Below, in pieces: positions 8,901 to 16,389 of a stretch of DNA of 46,708 nt. The notes below the pieces were generated by a model, which did not search any database, was not told where the DNA came from, and saw nothing but the letters and a program-made list of their open reading frames with translations. The stretch spans positions 1 to 46,708 of the forward strand of contig CALEKA010000107.1 of assembly GCA_937898715.1 (NCBI GenBank), read 5' to 3'. A program made the position numbers and the translations under genes. Each line of letters opens with the position of its first letter. Positions within the stretch are counted from its first letter, which is position 1. This DNA comes from an uncultured Prevotella sp. (lineage in GTDB: Bacteria > Bacteroidota > Bacteroidia > Bacteroidales > Bacteroidaceae).

Positions 8901-9821
8901 GAGCATACGCTTCGGGTCGTTAAGCTCTCGCCCAGTAGAGAGGCATATTAGTCTGTCGTGTGCCTCAGCATTCTCTTCGTCAACAAAGTGGCTATCATTC
9001 GAACAGATATATTTAATATTGTATTTCTTGGCAATGCGGAGCAATTCTTTATTGACTTCCACTTGCAGAGGGTAGGTGTCACGATTGGCATTGATAGAAG
9101 GATCTTTTACTTCATGCCGTTGCAGTTCCAAATAATAATCATCGCCAAAAAGATTTTTAAACCATTTGACGGACTCTTCGGCTTCTTCAATTTTGCCCGC
9201 CAGAATCTTTTGTGGAACTTCACCACCGAGGCAAGCAGAGCAAACAATAAGATCCTCATGATATTTCTCCAACTCCTTATGATCAGTACGTGGCTTCATG
9301 TAAAAACCATCCACCCAAGCATTAGAGACCAATTTTATCAAGTTGTGATATCCATGCTCATTCTTTGCCAACACGATTAAGTGCCACCCCGACTGATCGG
9401 CACGAATTTCCTTCAAGGCCTTGTCGCCACGACGCGCAACGTACATCTCGCAACCAAAGATAGGCTTGAATTGTGCTATAGGACGTTGCTTCTTCAGCGT
9501 TGCTTCACACTCGTTAATCAACTCTTCAGTGGATTTTCCAGCATCAGGATTCTTTCCTTCTTTATCCAACTTCGGTTCATACGTGCCATCCCTCAGAGCC
9601 ACCAACTTAGCTTCTGTATCTTTTACGATACCTTTGGCTTTGCCAGTGACTTTATTGGTATAATTGAAGAATTCCTTGATACCCATCATGTTGCCATGAT
9701 CCGTTACCGCCATTCCTCGCATACCATCTTTAATGGCCTTGTCCACTAATTTGGGTACAGAGGCTTGTCCGTCAAGTATGGAGTACTGGGTGTGTACGTG
9801 AAGATGTACGAAATCTTGCAT
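5958..9821 (-). CDS. dnaE: DNA polymerase III subunit alpha
   Basis: This is the replicative polymerase catalytic subunit, 1287 residues from the chosen start. The open frame reaches 9998, but the conserved protein begins at MQDFVHLHVHTQYSILDG and a promoter-like box lies at 9905-9912, so I take the ATG at 9821. The N-terminal PHP domain has HxH at H8/H10. The polymerase core shows GPGRGSAAGSAVAYCLGI, the catalytic PDIDVDFDDDGR, and IKMDFLGLKTL with the third aspartate, followed by RPGPMQYIP. A (HhH)2 region and an OB-fold C-terminal part follow. The PHP domain carries a lysine-rich insertion of about 60 residues (about 50-115). It is divergent from nagB. Confidence 0.97.
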   Translation of the reverse strand: MQDFVHLHVHTQYSILDGQASVPKLVDKAIKDGMRGMAVTDHGNMMGIKEFFNYTNKVTGKAKGIVKDTEAKLVALRDGTYEPKLDKEGKNPDAGKSTEELINECEATLKKQRPIAQFKPIFGCEMYVARRGDKALKEIRADQSGWHLIVLAKNEHGYHNLIKLVSNAWVDGFYMKPRTDHKELEKYHEDLIVCSACLGGEVPQKILAGKIEEAEESVKWFKNLFGDDYYLELQRHEVKDPSINANRDTYPLQVEVNKELLRIAKKYNIKYICSNDSHFVDEENAEAHDRLICLSTGRELNDPKRMLYTKQEWFKTRAEMNEVFADLPEALATTCEICDKVETYSIDHAPIMPNFAIPEEFGTEAEYRARLTEKDLFDEFTQDENGNVVMSEEDGLKKIKKLGGYDKLYRIKLEADYLAKLAYEGAKKRYGDPLDDETAERIKFELHIMKTMGFPGYFLIVQDYIRAAREELGVSVGPGRGSAAGSAVAYCLGITQIDPIKYDLLFERFLNPDRISLPDIDVDFDDDGRGRVLNWVTQKYGADNVAHIITYGTMATKLAIKDVARVQKLPLQTSNYLCKLIPDKLPEGPDGKVPKMNLTNAIAAIPELREAEASSDKLLRDTIRYAKMLEGNVRNTGVHACGFIICRDNISDWVPVSTAKDKETNEELHCTQYEGRVIEETGLIKMDFLGLKTLSIIKEALENIKLSLGIDLNIDEISIEDPATYQLYCDGRTIGTFQFESTGMQKYLRELQPSTFEDLIAMNALYRPGPMQYIPSFIARKHGDEPIEYDLPCMEKYLKDTYGITVYQEQVMLLSREIANFTRGESDALRKAMGKKLIEKLNHMYPKFINGGKANGYDPKILEKIWNDWRAFASYAFNKSHATCYSWVAYQTAYLKANYPSQYMAGVMSRSLADITTVSKLMDECKSMGIRTLGPDINESYLKFSVNHSGDIRFGMGAVKGVGEGAVLQILEERKKNGPFESVYDLVERVNLSVCNKKSLESLALSGAFDSFNSITREQFVVPGDNGETFLDALVRYGNNYQNDKAESEFSLFGGSEMVEIARPEPSKNIPRWSDLERLNKERDLIGIYISGHPLDSYKIIIENVCTMHMDQLEDITPFANKDVTLGGIVTDVRTGQTRTGKPYGIVKMEDYSGPGEIALFGDEWAKHSGYFAVGNSLFITGRVDERQWRKDEYELKIGRIEFLSNVRDEKIKSITITLDLNQLTSKIVADISSKVKENEGPSELYFNVVDHEMQTQVMLQSKSVRLTVESELINYLKSNHIKYNIN

Positions 9822-9904
9822 GATCTTGTTTATCGTATAGAAATGGAAATAGTCAGATAACACATAAGCATTAGCAGCCTTCGCTTGCCTCAGCCTATTC
9901 TTTA

Positions 9905-9912
9905 CAAAAGTA
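9905..9912 (-). promoter_or_regulatory. Candidate -7 box for dnaE
   Basis: Read on the minus strand this is TACTTTTG, an exact TAnnTTTG, about 84 bp before the dnaE ATG at 9821. No good TTTG lies at -33. The site argues against the longer dnaE frame starting at 9998. Confidence 0.5.
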
Positions 9913-9981
9913 CAAAAAATACTTAGAATGCTTCTCCTTTTTGACCATAAATAGAGTTTTAGGAAAAAGAATATGCAAATC

Positions 9982-10014
9982 TTTTGGAAAGTCCGCAAAG
10001 ATTAATTACTTTTG
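9982..10014 (+). promoter_or_regulatory. Bacteroides-type promoter of nagB
   Basis: TTTTG at 9982-9986 and TACTTTTG at 10007-10014 are 20 bp apart, a full match to the TTTG / TAnnTTTG consensus. The transcript would start near 10021. Confidence 0.75.
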
Positions 10015-10020
10015 CGATAA

Positions 10021-10066
10021 ATCTATGGGCTCGGGCTTATCTCGGGCTTGCAGCAAGCGAATAGAT
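10021..10066 (+). promoter_or_regulatory. Structured 5' leader of nagB
   Basis: ATCTAT at 10021-10026 and ATAGAT at 10061-10066 can close an outer stem. Inside are a direct repeat CTCGGGCTT (10030-10038 and 10041-10049) and a small hairpin GCTTG-CAG-CAAGC. The block begins at the predicted transcript start. It does not match a riboswitch class that I know. Confidence 0.45.
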
Positions 10067-10099
10067 ATATTTACAATAACCATTATAATCAAGTAAATC

Positions 10100-10891
10100 A
10101 TGAGAGTTATTATCGAACCCGACTATGAGAAGCTGTCAAATTGGGCTGCTGAGTATGTAATCAACAAGATCAATGCTGCCAACCCAACAGCAGAGAAGCC
10201 TTTCGTATTGGGACTTCCTACGGGTTCTTCACCTATCGGTATGTATAAAGCCTTGGTAAAGGCTAATAAGGAAGGACGTGTAAGTTTCAAGCACGTGCTG
10301 ACCTTCAATATGGACGAATATGTAGGTCTTCCCGAGTCACATCCCGAGAGCTACCACTCTTTCATGGCTACCAACCTCTTCAATCACATCGATTGCCCTA
10401 AAGAGAATATTCATATTCTTAATGGTAATGCCGAAGATCTCGCTGCAGAATGTGCTCATTACGAGCAGATGATTAAGGACGCAGGTGGTATTGACCTCTT
10501 CATTGGTGGTATCGGTCCTGATGGCCACATTGCCTTCAATGAACCGGGTAGCTCTCTGACAAGCCGCACTCGTCAGAAGACCTTAACAACTGATACTCGT
10601 ATTGCAAACTCTCGCTTCTTTGGTGGTGATCCTGAGGGTGTGCCTGCAACAGCTCTTACCGTTGGCGTAGGTACTGTAATGTCGGCTAAGGAAGTATTGA
10701 TCCTTTGCAATGGTCACAATAAGGCTCGTGCTCTTCAGGCTGCAGTAGAAGGTCCCGTTACTCAAATGTGGACTATCTCTGTACTTCAGATGCATCAGCA
10801 TGGCATCATCGTGTGTGATGAGGCTGCTTGCGAGAGCATTACTCACGGAACTTATAAGTACTTCAAGGATATCGAGAAGAATAATCTTTAA
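10100..10891 (+). CDS. nagB: Glucosamine-6-phosphate deaminase
   Basis: The 263-residue enzyme converts glucosamine-6-phosphate to fructose-6-phosphate and ammonia, feeding amino sugars into glycolysis. Visible landmarks are GLPTGSSPIGMYK (about 38-50), NMDEYVGLPESHPESYH (about 73-89) with the enolisation aspartate, and GGIGPDGHIAFNEPGSS (about 135-151) with the catalytic D/H/E set. The length is standard for single-domain NagB. It stands alone between its own promoter (9982-10014) and terminator (10928-10976), without nagA or a transporter beside it. Confidence 0.96.
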   Translation: MRVIIEPDYEKLSNWAAEYVINKINAANPTAEKPFVLGLPTGSSPIGMYKALVKANKEGRVSFKHVLTFNMDEYVGLPESHPESYHSFMATNLFNHIDCPKENIHILNGNAEDLAAECAHYEQMIKDAGGIDLFIGGIGPDGHIAFNEPGSSLTSRTRQKTLTTDTRIANSRFFGGDPEGVPATALTVGVGTVMSAKEVLILCNGHNKARALQAAVEGPVTQMWTISVLQMHQHGIIVCDEAACESITHGTYKYFKDIEKNNL

Positions 10892-10927
10892 TACGAGTAC
10901 TTCTCATAATACCTTTATTTAATAAAT

Positions 10928-10976
10928 GCCCTAAAGAAAGGCTCCAAATGTGGAATCCCTTTCTTTAGGGCTTTTT
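10928..10976 (+). terminator. nagB intrinsic terminator
   Basis: A perfect 14-bp stem (GCCCTAAAGAAAGG and its complement at 10958-10971) is followed by TTTTT. Confidence 0.93.
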
Positions 10977-11330
10977 AAGTATGCTACTAATATAACGGAT
11001 ATTGTCCCATTGCACATATTCAAGTCATGACATATAATATCTATCAAGACTCTATCTTTGGGATAAGAGCCTTATCTTTCCATCTTATACCTATTTCATT
11101 TACACCAACCATTCCGAATAGCTATGGGACTTTGATTTGTTGTATAATCTTATCCATGGTCATATGCCTTATATGAAGTTTCTGTCCGTTAGGTCAGATG
11201 TTTGTCGCCAGCTTCCTTCAGATTTCATCTCGCGACGAACATTCTTGCTTCTAGCTATGTAATTCCCGTTATTAGGGCTTACTCGGGACTTCCATCCGTT
11301 AGACAATGCTCATGCCGAGCGTACCCAAAT
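10977..11330. other. Gap of about 350 bp without a gene
   Basis: I see no protein-coding frame worth calling here. It contains an imperfect 14-bp inverted repeat, ATGTTTGTCGCCAG (11198-11211) against CTCGCGACGAACAT (11229-11242) with two mismatches. It also contains one copy of a dispersed element (11285-11324). The structured content directly before a terminator would also fit a small non-coding RNA read on the + strand, but no promoter box was found. Confidence 0.5.
11285..11324 (+). repeat. Dispersed element, copy 1 (second copy at 26311)
   Basis: The segment ending AATGCTCATGCCGAGCGTAC is shared with 26311-26348. From GACTT onward the two copies differ at only four or five positions over about 38 bp, and weaker similarity extends about 30 bp further left. 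In both places a terminator-like hairpin follows within 10 bp. Confidence 0.8.
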
Positions 11331-11362
11331 AAAGCCGTCTTCCCAAATTGGAAAACGGCTTT
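11331..11362. terminator. Terminator of the nqr operon
   Basis: AAAGCCGT pairs with ACGGCTTT and TTCC pairs with GGAA around a short loop. It lies 26 bp past the nqrF stop on the minus strand. Confidence 0.85.
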
Positions 11363-11388
11363 AATCATATAGAATATAGAGATGAGTG

Positions 11389-12657
11389 TTATCCACCAAA
11401 GTTATCGTACATGATGCTTTCTGGCTCTACTCCGAGGCTGTCGAGCATAGCAACTACAGCTTTCGACATAGGACCAGGACCACACATGTAGTATTCGATA
11501 TCTTCAGGAGCATCGTGATCTTTCAAGTAAGTGTTGTACATTACTTGATGTACGAATCCTGCAGTGTACTTTACTCCTGCTGCATCAGCAGCGGGATCGG
11601 GACGGTCAAGAGCAAGGTGGAAATGGAAGTTGGGGAAATCTTTTTCCAACTGATGGAAGTCGTCCAAGTAGAATACCTCGTTGAGTGCGCGTGCACCATA
11701 GAAATAATGCATCTCGCGATCACGGCAGTTGAGCGTACGAGTCATGTGCATAATCTGAGCACGAAGAGGAGCCATACCAGCGCCACCGCCTACCCAAATC
11801 ATTTCCTTTTTAGAGTCGAAGTGGGGATGGAAGTCTCCATAAGGACCACTCATAATTACCTTATCACCTGGTTTGAGCGTAAAGATGTATGATGAAGCAA
11901 TACCAGGATTTACATCCATAAATCCACTTCTATCTGCCTTAAATGGAGGAGTGGCAATACGCACGGTAAGCATAAACACATCGCCCTCTGCAGGATAGTT
12001 AGCCATAGAGTAAGCACGCACAGTGGGCTCAGTGTTGACACACTTCAAGGGGAAGAGACCAAACTTTTTCCATGCGGGGAGGTACTCATCACCAATAAGG
12101 CTCTTATCGATGTCCTTGTCATAATCCATGCTGAATGCAGGAATCTTAATCTGTGCATAAGAACCGGGGAGGAAGTCCATGTGAGCGCCAGCAGGAAGCT
12201 GAACCTTGAATTCCTTGATAAATGTGGCTACGTTCTTGTTAGAGATTACGGTACATTCGTATTCCTTCACACCCAATACGCTTGCGGGCACATTGATAGA
12301 AAGATCGCCTTTCACCTTGCACTGGCATCCCAAGCGCCAATGCTCTTTCACTTGCTTACGCGTGAAGTGGCCCTTTTCAGAATCAAGTATTTCGCCACCG
12401 CCTTCTACGACTTGGCACTTGCATTGTCCGCAACTACCCTTACCACCACATGCAGAGGGAAGGTAGATACCTTGATCTGAAAGAGTGGTGAGGAGGTTGC
12501 CACCTTGGTCGACGCTAAGTTTGTCCTTACCATTGATTGTGATCGTTACCTTGCCACTTGGCGAAAGATACTTCTTTGCCACGAGCAAGATAATAACCAA
12601 GAGGAGTATCATTATCAAGAATACTCCGATGCTTGTTAAAATCAAATTGATATCCAT
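11389..12657 (-). CDS. nqrF: Na+-translocating NADH:quinone reductase subunit F
   Basis: The 422-residue subunit is the electron entry point of the sodium pump: NADH to FAD to a [2Fe-2S] cluster. It has an N-terminal membrane anchor (about 6-27) and a ferredoxin-type domain with C70, C76, C79 and C111 (CGGKGSCGQC and LGCQC). An FAD domain with RAYSMANYP and an NAD domain with GGGAGMAPLRAQI and CGPGPMSKAV follow. The C-terminal YDNFGG is typical of the family. It is last in the nqrA-F order, 15 bp after nqrE. Confidence 0.97.
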   Translation of the reverse strand: MDINLILTSIGVFLIMILLLVIILLVAKKYLSPSGKVTITINGKDKLSVDQGGNLLTTLSDQGIYLPSACGGKGSCGQCKCQVVEGGGEILDSEKGHFTRKQVKEHWRLGCQCKVKGDLSINVPASVLGVKEYECTVISNKNVATFIKEFKVQLPAGAHMDFLPGSYAQIKIPAFSMDYDKDIDKSLIGDEYLPAWKKFGLFPLKCVNTEPTVRAYSMANYPAEGDVFMLTVRIATPPFKADRSGFMDVNPGIASSYIFTLKPGDKVIMSGPYGDFHPHFDSKKEMIWVGGGAGMAPLRAQIMHMTRTLNCRDREMHYFYGARALNEVFYLDDFHQLEKDFPNFHFHLALDRPDPAADAAGVKYTAGFVHQVMYNTYLKDHDAPEDIEYYMCGPGPMSKAVVAMLDSLGVEPESIMYDNFGG

Positions 12658-12672
12658 TGTTTCTTCCTGATA

Positions 12673-13299
12673 TTATATGTTCAAACCTGAGAAGCACATG
12701 AAAGCCATGGCCATGAGTCCTACTGTGATAAACGTGATGCCAAGACCTTGTAGAGGTTTGGGTACATCAGTATAGGCCATTTTCTCACGAATTGCAGCAA
12801 GAGCCACAATGGCGAGAAGCCATCCAATACCAGAACCTAAAGCATAGACAGCGGCATCAGCTACATTGCCAATATACTGTGTGCTTCCAGGCTCCATACC
12901 AATGCGCTGCTGCATGAAAAGACTTGCACCCATGATGGCACAGTTTACAGCAATCAAGGGGAGGAATATACCCAATGCAGCATAGAGAGAAGGAGAGAAA
13001 CGCTCTACAATCATTTCTACCAACTGCACGATACCTGCAATCACAGCAATGAAGAGGATAAATGAAAGAAATGAAAGATCAACTCCCTCTACAAGGCAGT
13101 TGGGACCTAACACCTTGGTTTGCAAAAGATAGTCTACGGGAACTGTAATGAGCAACACAAATGTCACCGCAACACCCAATCCTAAGGCAGTCTTCACATT
13201 CTTGGAAACTGCCAGATAGGAGCACATGCCAAGGAAGAAGGCGAATATCATATTGTCCACAAAGATAGAGCGGACGAACAGACTTAATAAATGTTCCAT
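12673..13299 (-). CDS. nqrE: Na+-translocating NADH:quinone reductase subunit E
   Basis: This is an integral membrane subunit of the NQR complex with about six membrane segments. Together with NqrD it forms the inverted pair that is linked to sodium movement. The open frame extends 7 codons further upstream, but the family begins at MEHLLSLFVRSIFVDN, so the ATG at 13299 is chosen, giving 208 residues. The paired motifs FFLGMCSYLAVSKNV and NCAIMGASLF carry the conserved membrane cysteines. An unusually long 163-bp gap separates it from nqrD. Confidence 0.96.
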   Translation of the reverse strand: MEHLLSLFVRSIFVDNMIFAFFLGMCSYLAVSKNVKTALGLGVAVTFVLLITVPVDYLLQTKVLGPNCLVEGVDLSFLSFILFIAVIAGIVQLVEMIVERFSPSLYAALGIFLPLIAVNCAIMGASLFMQQRIGMEPGSTQYIGNVADAAVYALGSGIGWLLAIVALAAIREKMAYTDVPKPLQGLGITFITVGLMAMAFMCFSGLNI

Positions 13300-13462
13300 G
13301 TTATTATATATTCTGTGCAATGCTTCAAGGGGAGGAGCGAGAAGAAGTGAGAGGCATCTAAATCCGAACAGCAGTTACGAAATGAATGCTTATATTTACT
13401 TTTTCTGCACACCATTACGAATCTATCACATGATTGATTAGCTTGAAGCGCTTGCGGTGTGA

Positions 13463-14104
13463 TTACTTTTTGGTAGCCTTTCGATCGTTGTAAGCGCGAT
13501 GTGCCCAAATCAAACAGCCCAATAGGATCAAAGCCATAGCGGGCATGGTCATCATACCATTGTTGACATAGAAGCCACCATTTTGAGCATAGATGCTTTC
13601 AGGGATGACACGCAGACCGAGCAATGTACCGCTACCCAAAAGTTCGCGTACGAAGCCTACTGCTACGAGCACCCACGCATAGCCCAATCCATTACCAATA
13701 CCATCAAGGAATGATTCCCATGGACCATTCATCATGGCAAAGGCTTCGAGACGACCCATCAGAATGCAGTTTGTAATAATCAAGCCCACGTAGACTGATA
13801 GTTGCACACTGACGTCATAAGCATAGGCTTTCAATACCTGCGATACGAGTGTAACAAGAGTTGCTACTACTACCAATTGTACGATAATGCGAATACGGCT
13901 CGGGATAGTCTTGCGGAGAAGTGAAATAATCACATTTGAAAAAGCCGTGATGACGGTCACAGAGAGTCCCATTACAATAGCCGGTTCCAATTGGGAAGTA
14001 ACGGCCAATGCTGAGCAAATGCCCAATACTTGTACAGCCACAGGGTTGTTCAGATTGAGTGGACCAGTCAAGGCTTCTCTATTTTCTTTTGAAAACAGAC
14101 TCAT
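13463..14104 (-). CDS. nqrD: Na+-translocating NADH:quinone reductase subunit D
   Basis: The 213-residue integral membrane protein is homologous to NqrE and has about six hydrophobic segments. It includes LGICSALAVTSQLEPA and ITNCILMGRLEAFAM, with the conserved cysteines of the NqrD/E pair. It is part of the membrane core of the sodium pump. It is flanked by gaps of 85 bp (nqrC side) and 163 bp (nqrE side), both longer than usual for this operon type. Confidence 0.96.
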   Translation of the reverse strand: MSLFSKENREALTGPLNLNNPVAVQVLGICSALAVTSQLEPAIVMGLSVTVITAFSNVIISLLRKTIPSRIRIIVQLVVVATLVTLVSQVLKAYAYDVSVQLSVYVGLIITNCILMGRLEAFAMMNGPWESFLDGIGNGLGYAWVLVAVGFVRELLGSGTLLGLRVIPESIYAQNGGFYVNNGMMTMPAMALILLGCLIWAHRAYNDRKATKK

Positions 14105-14189
14105 GTTATAAATGATTTAGATTAAGAATCTGGTGTGATGTGTACCACCTTTGTCAGTAGTATCCAGCACCTTGACTCTCAATGTGAAG

Positions 14190-14906
14190 TTACTTTTTGA
14201 TTGATTTGAAATAACCGAGATAAAGTCCGAGGCCTTTGTTTACCATATCTGCCACACCCTTTGATGTGAGTGTAGCACCAGTGATACCATCTACCTGAAC
14301 GTTCTCTTTTCCGGGTTCCACTTTACCGTTCTTTACCACGGTCAAAGCTACAGAGTCGTTGTTGTCAGCCGCAAAGATGTGCTTGCCCTTAAACTCGTCT
14401 TGGAATTTTTCTTCAGCAATGAGTGCACCGAGACCAGCAGTTTCGCTTTCATGAGAAAAATATGCTCCGTAAACTGTCTGCAAGTCGGCATTCACTGAAA
14501 CGTAGCCCCAAAGGCCGCCCCAAAGGCCGCGACCCGTCATAGGGAATACATATTTCGTTTCATTACCAATTTTACAGATGTAGACGGGAAGCGACTTCTC
14601 GTTGATATCTTTGCTTGAAAGCGTAAAGCCATCTTTATCTTTACCTTCGCCGCTTTTCACAATAGCGCCTTTGCTGTCAACAATCATATCCTTTTCAACA
14701 ACTTCGCTATACTTTGCTTCTACCTCCTCGGGGGTTGAAATATTGCGTATGTTTAGCGAAGCCAAAATTTGCTTCTTCTTGTCCAAAGACACATTCTTAT
14801 CCTGTGTAGGCTTAAGAGCTGAAGAAACGAATGCGAGAAGGAAAGCTACAATGACAACCATCACGGATGCGTAGATGATTGTGTATGAATTTTTATTTGT
14901 ATTCAT
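14190..14906 (-). CDS. nqrC: Na+-translocating NADH:quinone reductase subunit C
   Basis: The 238-residue subunit has one N-terminal membrane anchor (about 9-29) and a periplasmic FMN-binding domain. The flavinylation site is the threonine near residue 212 in ITGATLTSKG, which ApbE-type transferases modify covalently. An ApbE gene is not in the window. GLWGGLWGYVSV and SHESETAGLGALI are the other family signatures. It shuttles electrons between NqrD/E and NqrB. A 125-bp gap separates it from nqrB. Confidence 0.96.
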   Translation of the reverse strand: MNTNKNSYTIIYASVMVVIVAFLLAFVSSALKPTQDKNVSLDKKKQILASLNIRNISTPEEVEAKYSEVVEKDMIVDSKGAIVKSGEGKDKDGFTLSSKDINEKSLPVYICKIGNETKYVFPMTGRGLWGGLWGYVSVNADLQTVYGAYFSHESETAGLGALIAEEKFQDEFKGKHIFAADNNDSVALTVVKNGKVEPGKENVQVDGITGATLTSKGVADMVNKGLGLYLGYFKSIKK

Positions 14907-14928
14907 TTAATATGTTTTTTGTGAACAA

Positions 14929-14960
14929 TATTGACCGATTCTTTTCCTTATTTGTCAATA
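14929..14960 (-). other. Intercistronic hairpin, nqrB-nqrC gap
   Basis: A perfect 7-bp inverted repeat TATTGAC / GTCAATA lies in the 125-bp gap, with an 18-nt loop. It is weak as a terminator and could mark mRNA processing. Confidence 0.35.
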
Positions 14961-15031
14961 CCATGTCTATATGACGTATGCATAAGAAACAGGAGTGAGT
15001 GACTAAGGGTGATCGCATGTCAAAAGAGTTC

Positions 15032-16198
15032 TTATTTTCCAACTCGTTTCAAGCGCTTATTGATATTGCTCTGTACAAAACAATAGTCAATCAAAGGCGC
15101 AAACATGTTCATAAACAAAATTGCAAGCATCATGCCTTCGGGGTAACCAGGATTAAGCACACGAATCAAGATAGCTAATGCTCCGATAAGGAAGCCATAG
15201 ATATACTTACCCTTTTCGGTGCGTGCACTTGTTACAGGATCTGTAGCCATAAATACTGCACCAAAGCAGAAGCCACCGGTAACAATGTGTTCATACCAAG
15301 GCATCGTGGCTACTGAGTTGTCCTGCAAGCCCAGCATATTGAAAAGTACAGCAACTATTGCACCACCAACGAATACGCTCACCATAGTACGCCATGAAGC
15401 GATCTGAGTATATAGTAAGATAATTGCACCAATGGCAATAGCTATAACCGAAGTTTCGCCAATAGAGCCTGGAATGAAACCAAGAATCATGTCGCTCAAA
15501 CTTGCGGTGGGAGACATACCAGCAGCTGCTTGGCCAAGAGGAGTAGCTGTGGTAATAGAGTCGGGGAGGGAATAGCCTAAGCCAAGCACTTGCTCGCCAG
15601 CAACCCAAACTTTGTCACCACTCATACTGGTAGGATAAGAGAAGAAAAGGAAAGCACGAGCTACGAGTGCGGGATTGAAAATGTTCATACCCGTACCTCC
15701 GAAGATCTCTTTACAGAAAATCACAGAGAATGCCACGGCTAAAGCAAGCATCCACAACGGACAGCCTACGGGCACAATCAAGGGGATTAAGATACCCGTT
15801 ACGAGATATCCTTCCTGAATTTCCTCATGTTTCCATTGAGCTACAGTAAACTCAATGCCAAGACCTACAACGTAAGACACGATGATCTTTGGTAATACCA
15901 AAAGGAAACCATACAAAAACATGGCCCAAAAACCTGTCTCAGCCAGTTTACCTGCGGCTAAAGCATTCTGATAGCCGATGTTGTACATACCAAAAAGGAG
16001 TGCAGGCAACAAAGCTATCACTACGAACGACATAATGCGCTTAGAATCGATTGCATCATGCACGCTCACTCCCACACGTGAAGTGGTGTTAGGCACGAGC
16101 ATAAATGTCTCCATACCCTCAAACACCGAACGAAAAGCTTTCAGCTTACCGCCTTCCTCAAAGTTGGGACGTAATTTATCGAATATTGTCTTTATCAT
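15032..16198 (-). CDS. nqrB: Na+-translocating NADH:quinone reductase subunit B
   Basis: The 388-residue polytopic subunit has about ten membrane segments. It carries covalent FMN on the threonine of the SITTATPLGQ segment and riboflavin at the membrane core, and it contributes to the sodium channel. GGTGMNIFNPALVARAFLFF and the C-terminal NPGYPEGMMLAILFMN are strong signatures. Length is normal. It lies 191 bp after nqrA, a gap that holds two tandem hairpins. Confidence 0.97.
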   Translation of the reverse strand: MIKTIFDKLRPNFEEGGKLKAFRSVFEGMETFMLVPNTTSRVGVSVHDAIDSKRIMSFVVIALLPALLFGMYNIGYQNALAAGKLAETGFWAMFLYGFLLVLPKIIVSYVVGLGIEFTVAQWKHEEIQEGYLVTGILIPLIVPVGCPLWMLALAVAFSVIFCKEIFGGTGMNIFNPALVARAFLFFSYPTSMSGDKVWVAGEQVLGLGYSLPDSITTATPLGQAAAGMSPTASLSDMILGFIPGSIGETSVIAIAIGAIILLYTQIASWRTMVSVFVGGAIVAVLFNMLGLQDNSVATMPWYEHIVTGGFCFGAVFMATDPVTSARTEKGKYIYGFLIGALAILIRVLNPGYPEGMMLAILFMNMFAPLIDYCFVQSNINKRLKRVGK

Positions 16199-16336
16199 TT
16201 CAAAATGTATTGTTCAGTAAGTGGATTTTGCGTATTGAGTTCATTCTATGTGGAGCACATTCCACCTTAAATGCTTTATTTCTGCAATATAAGTAGTAAT
16301 GTTTGCAAATAAGATATGAAGGCACATAGTATATTA

Positions 16337-16372
16337 CCGCATTAATAATGCGGAAATGAAAGAACTCTTTCA
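16337..16372. other. Two adjacent hairpins between nqrA and nqrB
   Basis: CCGCATT-AAT-AATGCGG (16337-16353) is followed 3 bp later by TGAAAGA-AC-TCTTTCA (16357-16372). Both stems are perfect 7-mers. They lie 18 bp after the nqrA stop on the minus strand and could attenuate or process the message. Confidence 0.6.
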
Positions 16373-16389
16373 CGGATTTCACTCACTAT

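Noticed and set aside
9822..9998. N-terminal extension of dnaE
   Set aside because: The extra 59 codons have no family match and contain the likely dnaE promoter box.
10977..11330. tRNA, tmRNA or another standard RNA gene
   Set aside because: No cloverleaf, TpsiC-type arm or tmRNA tag frame could be recognised. It is kept only as a possible unknown small RNA.
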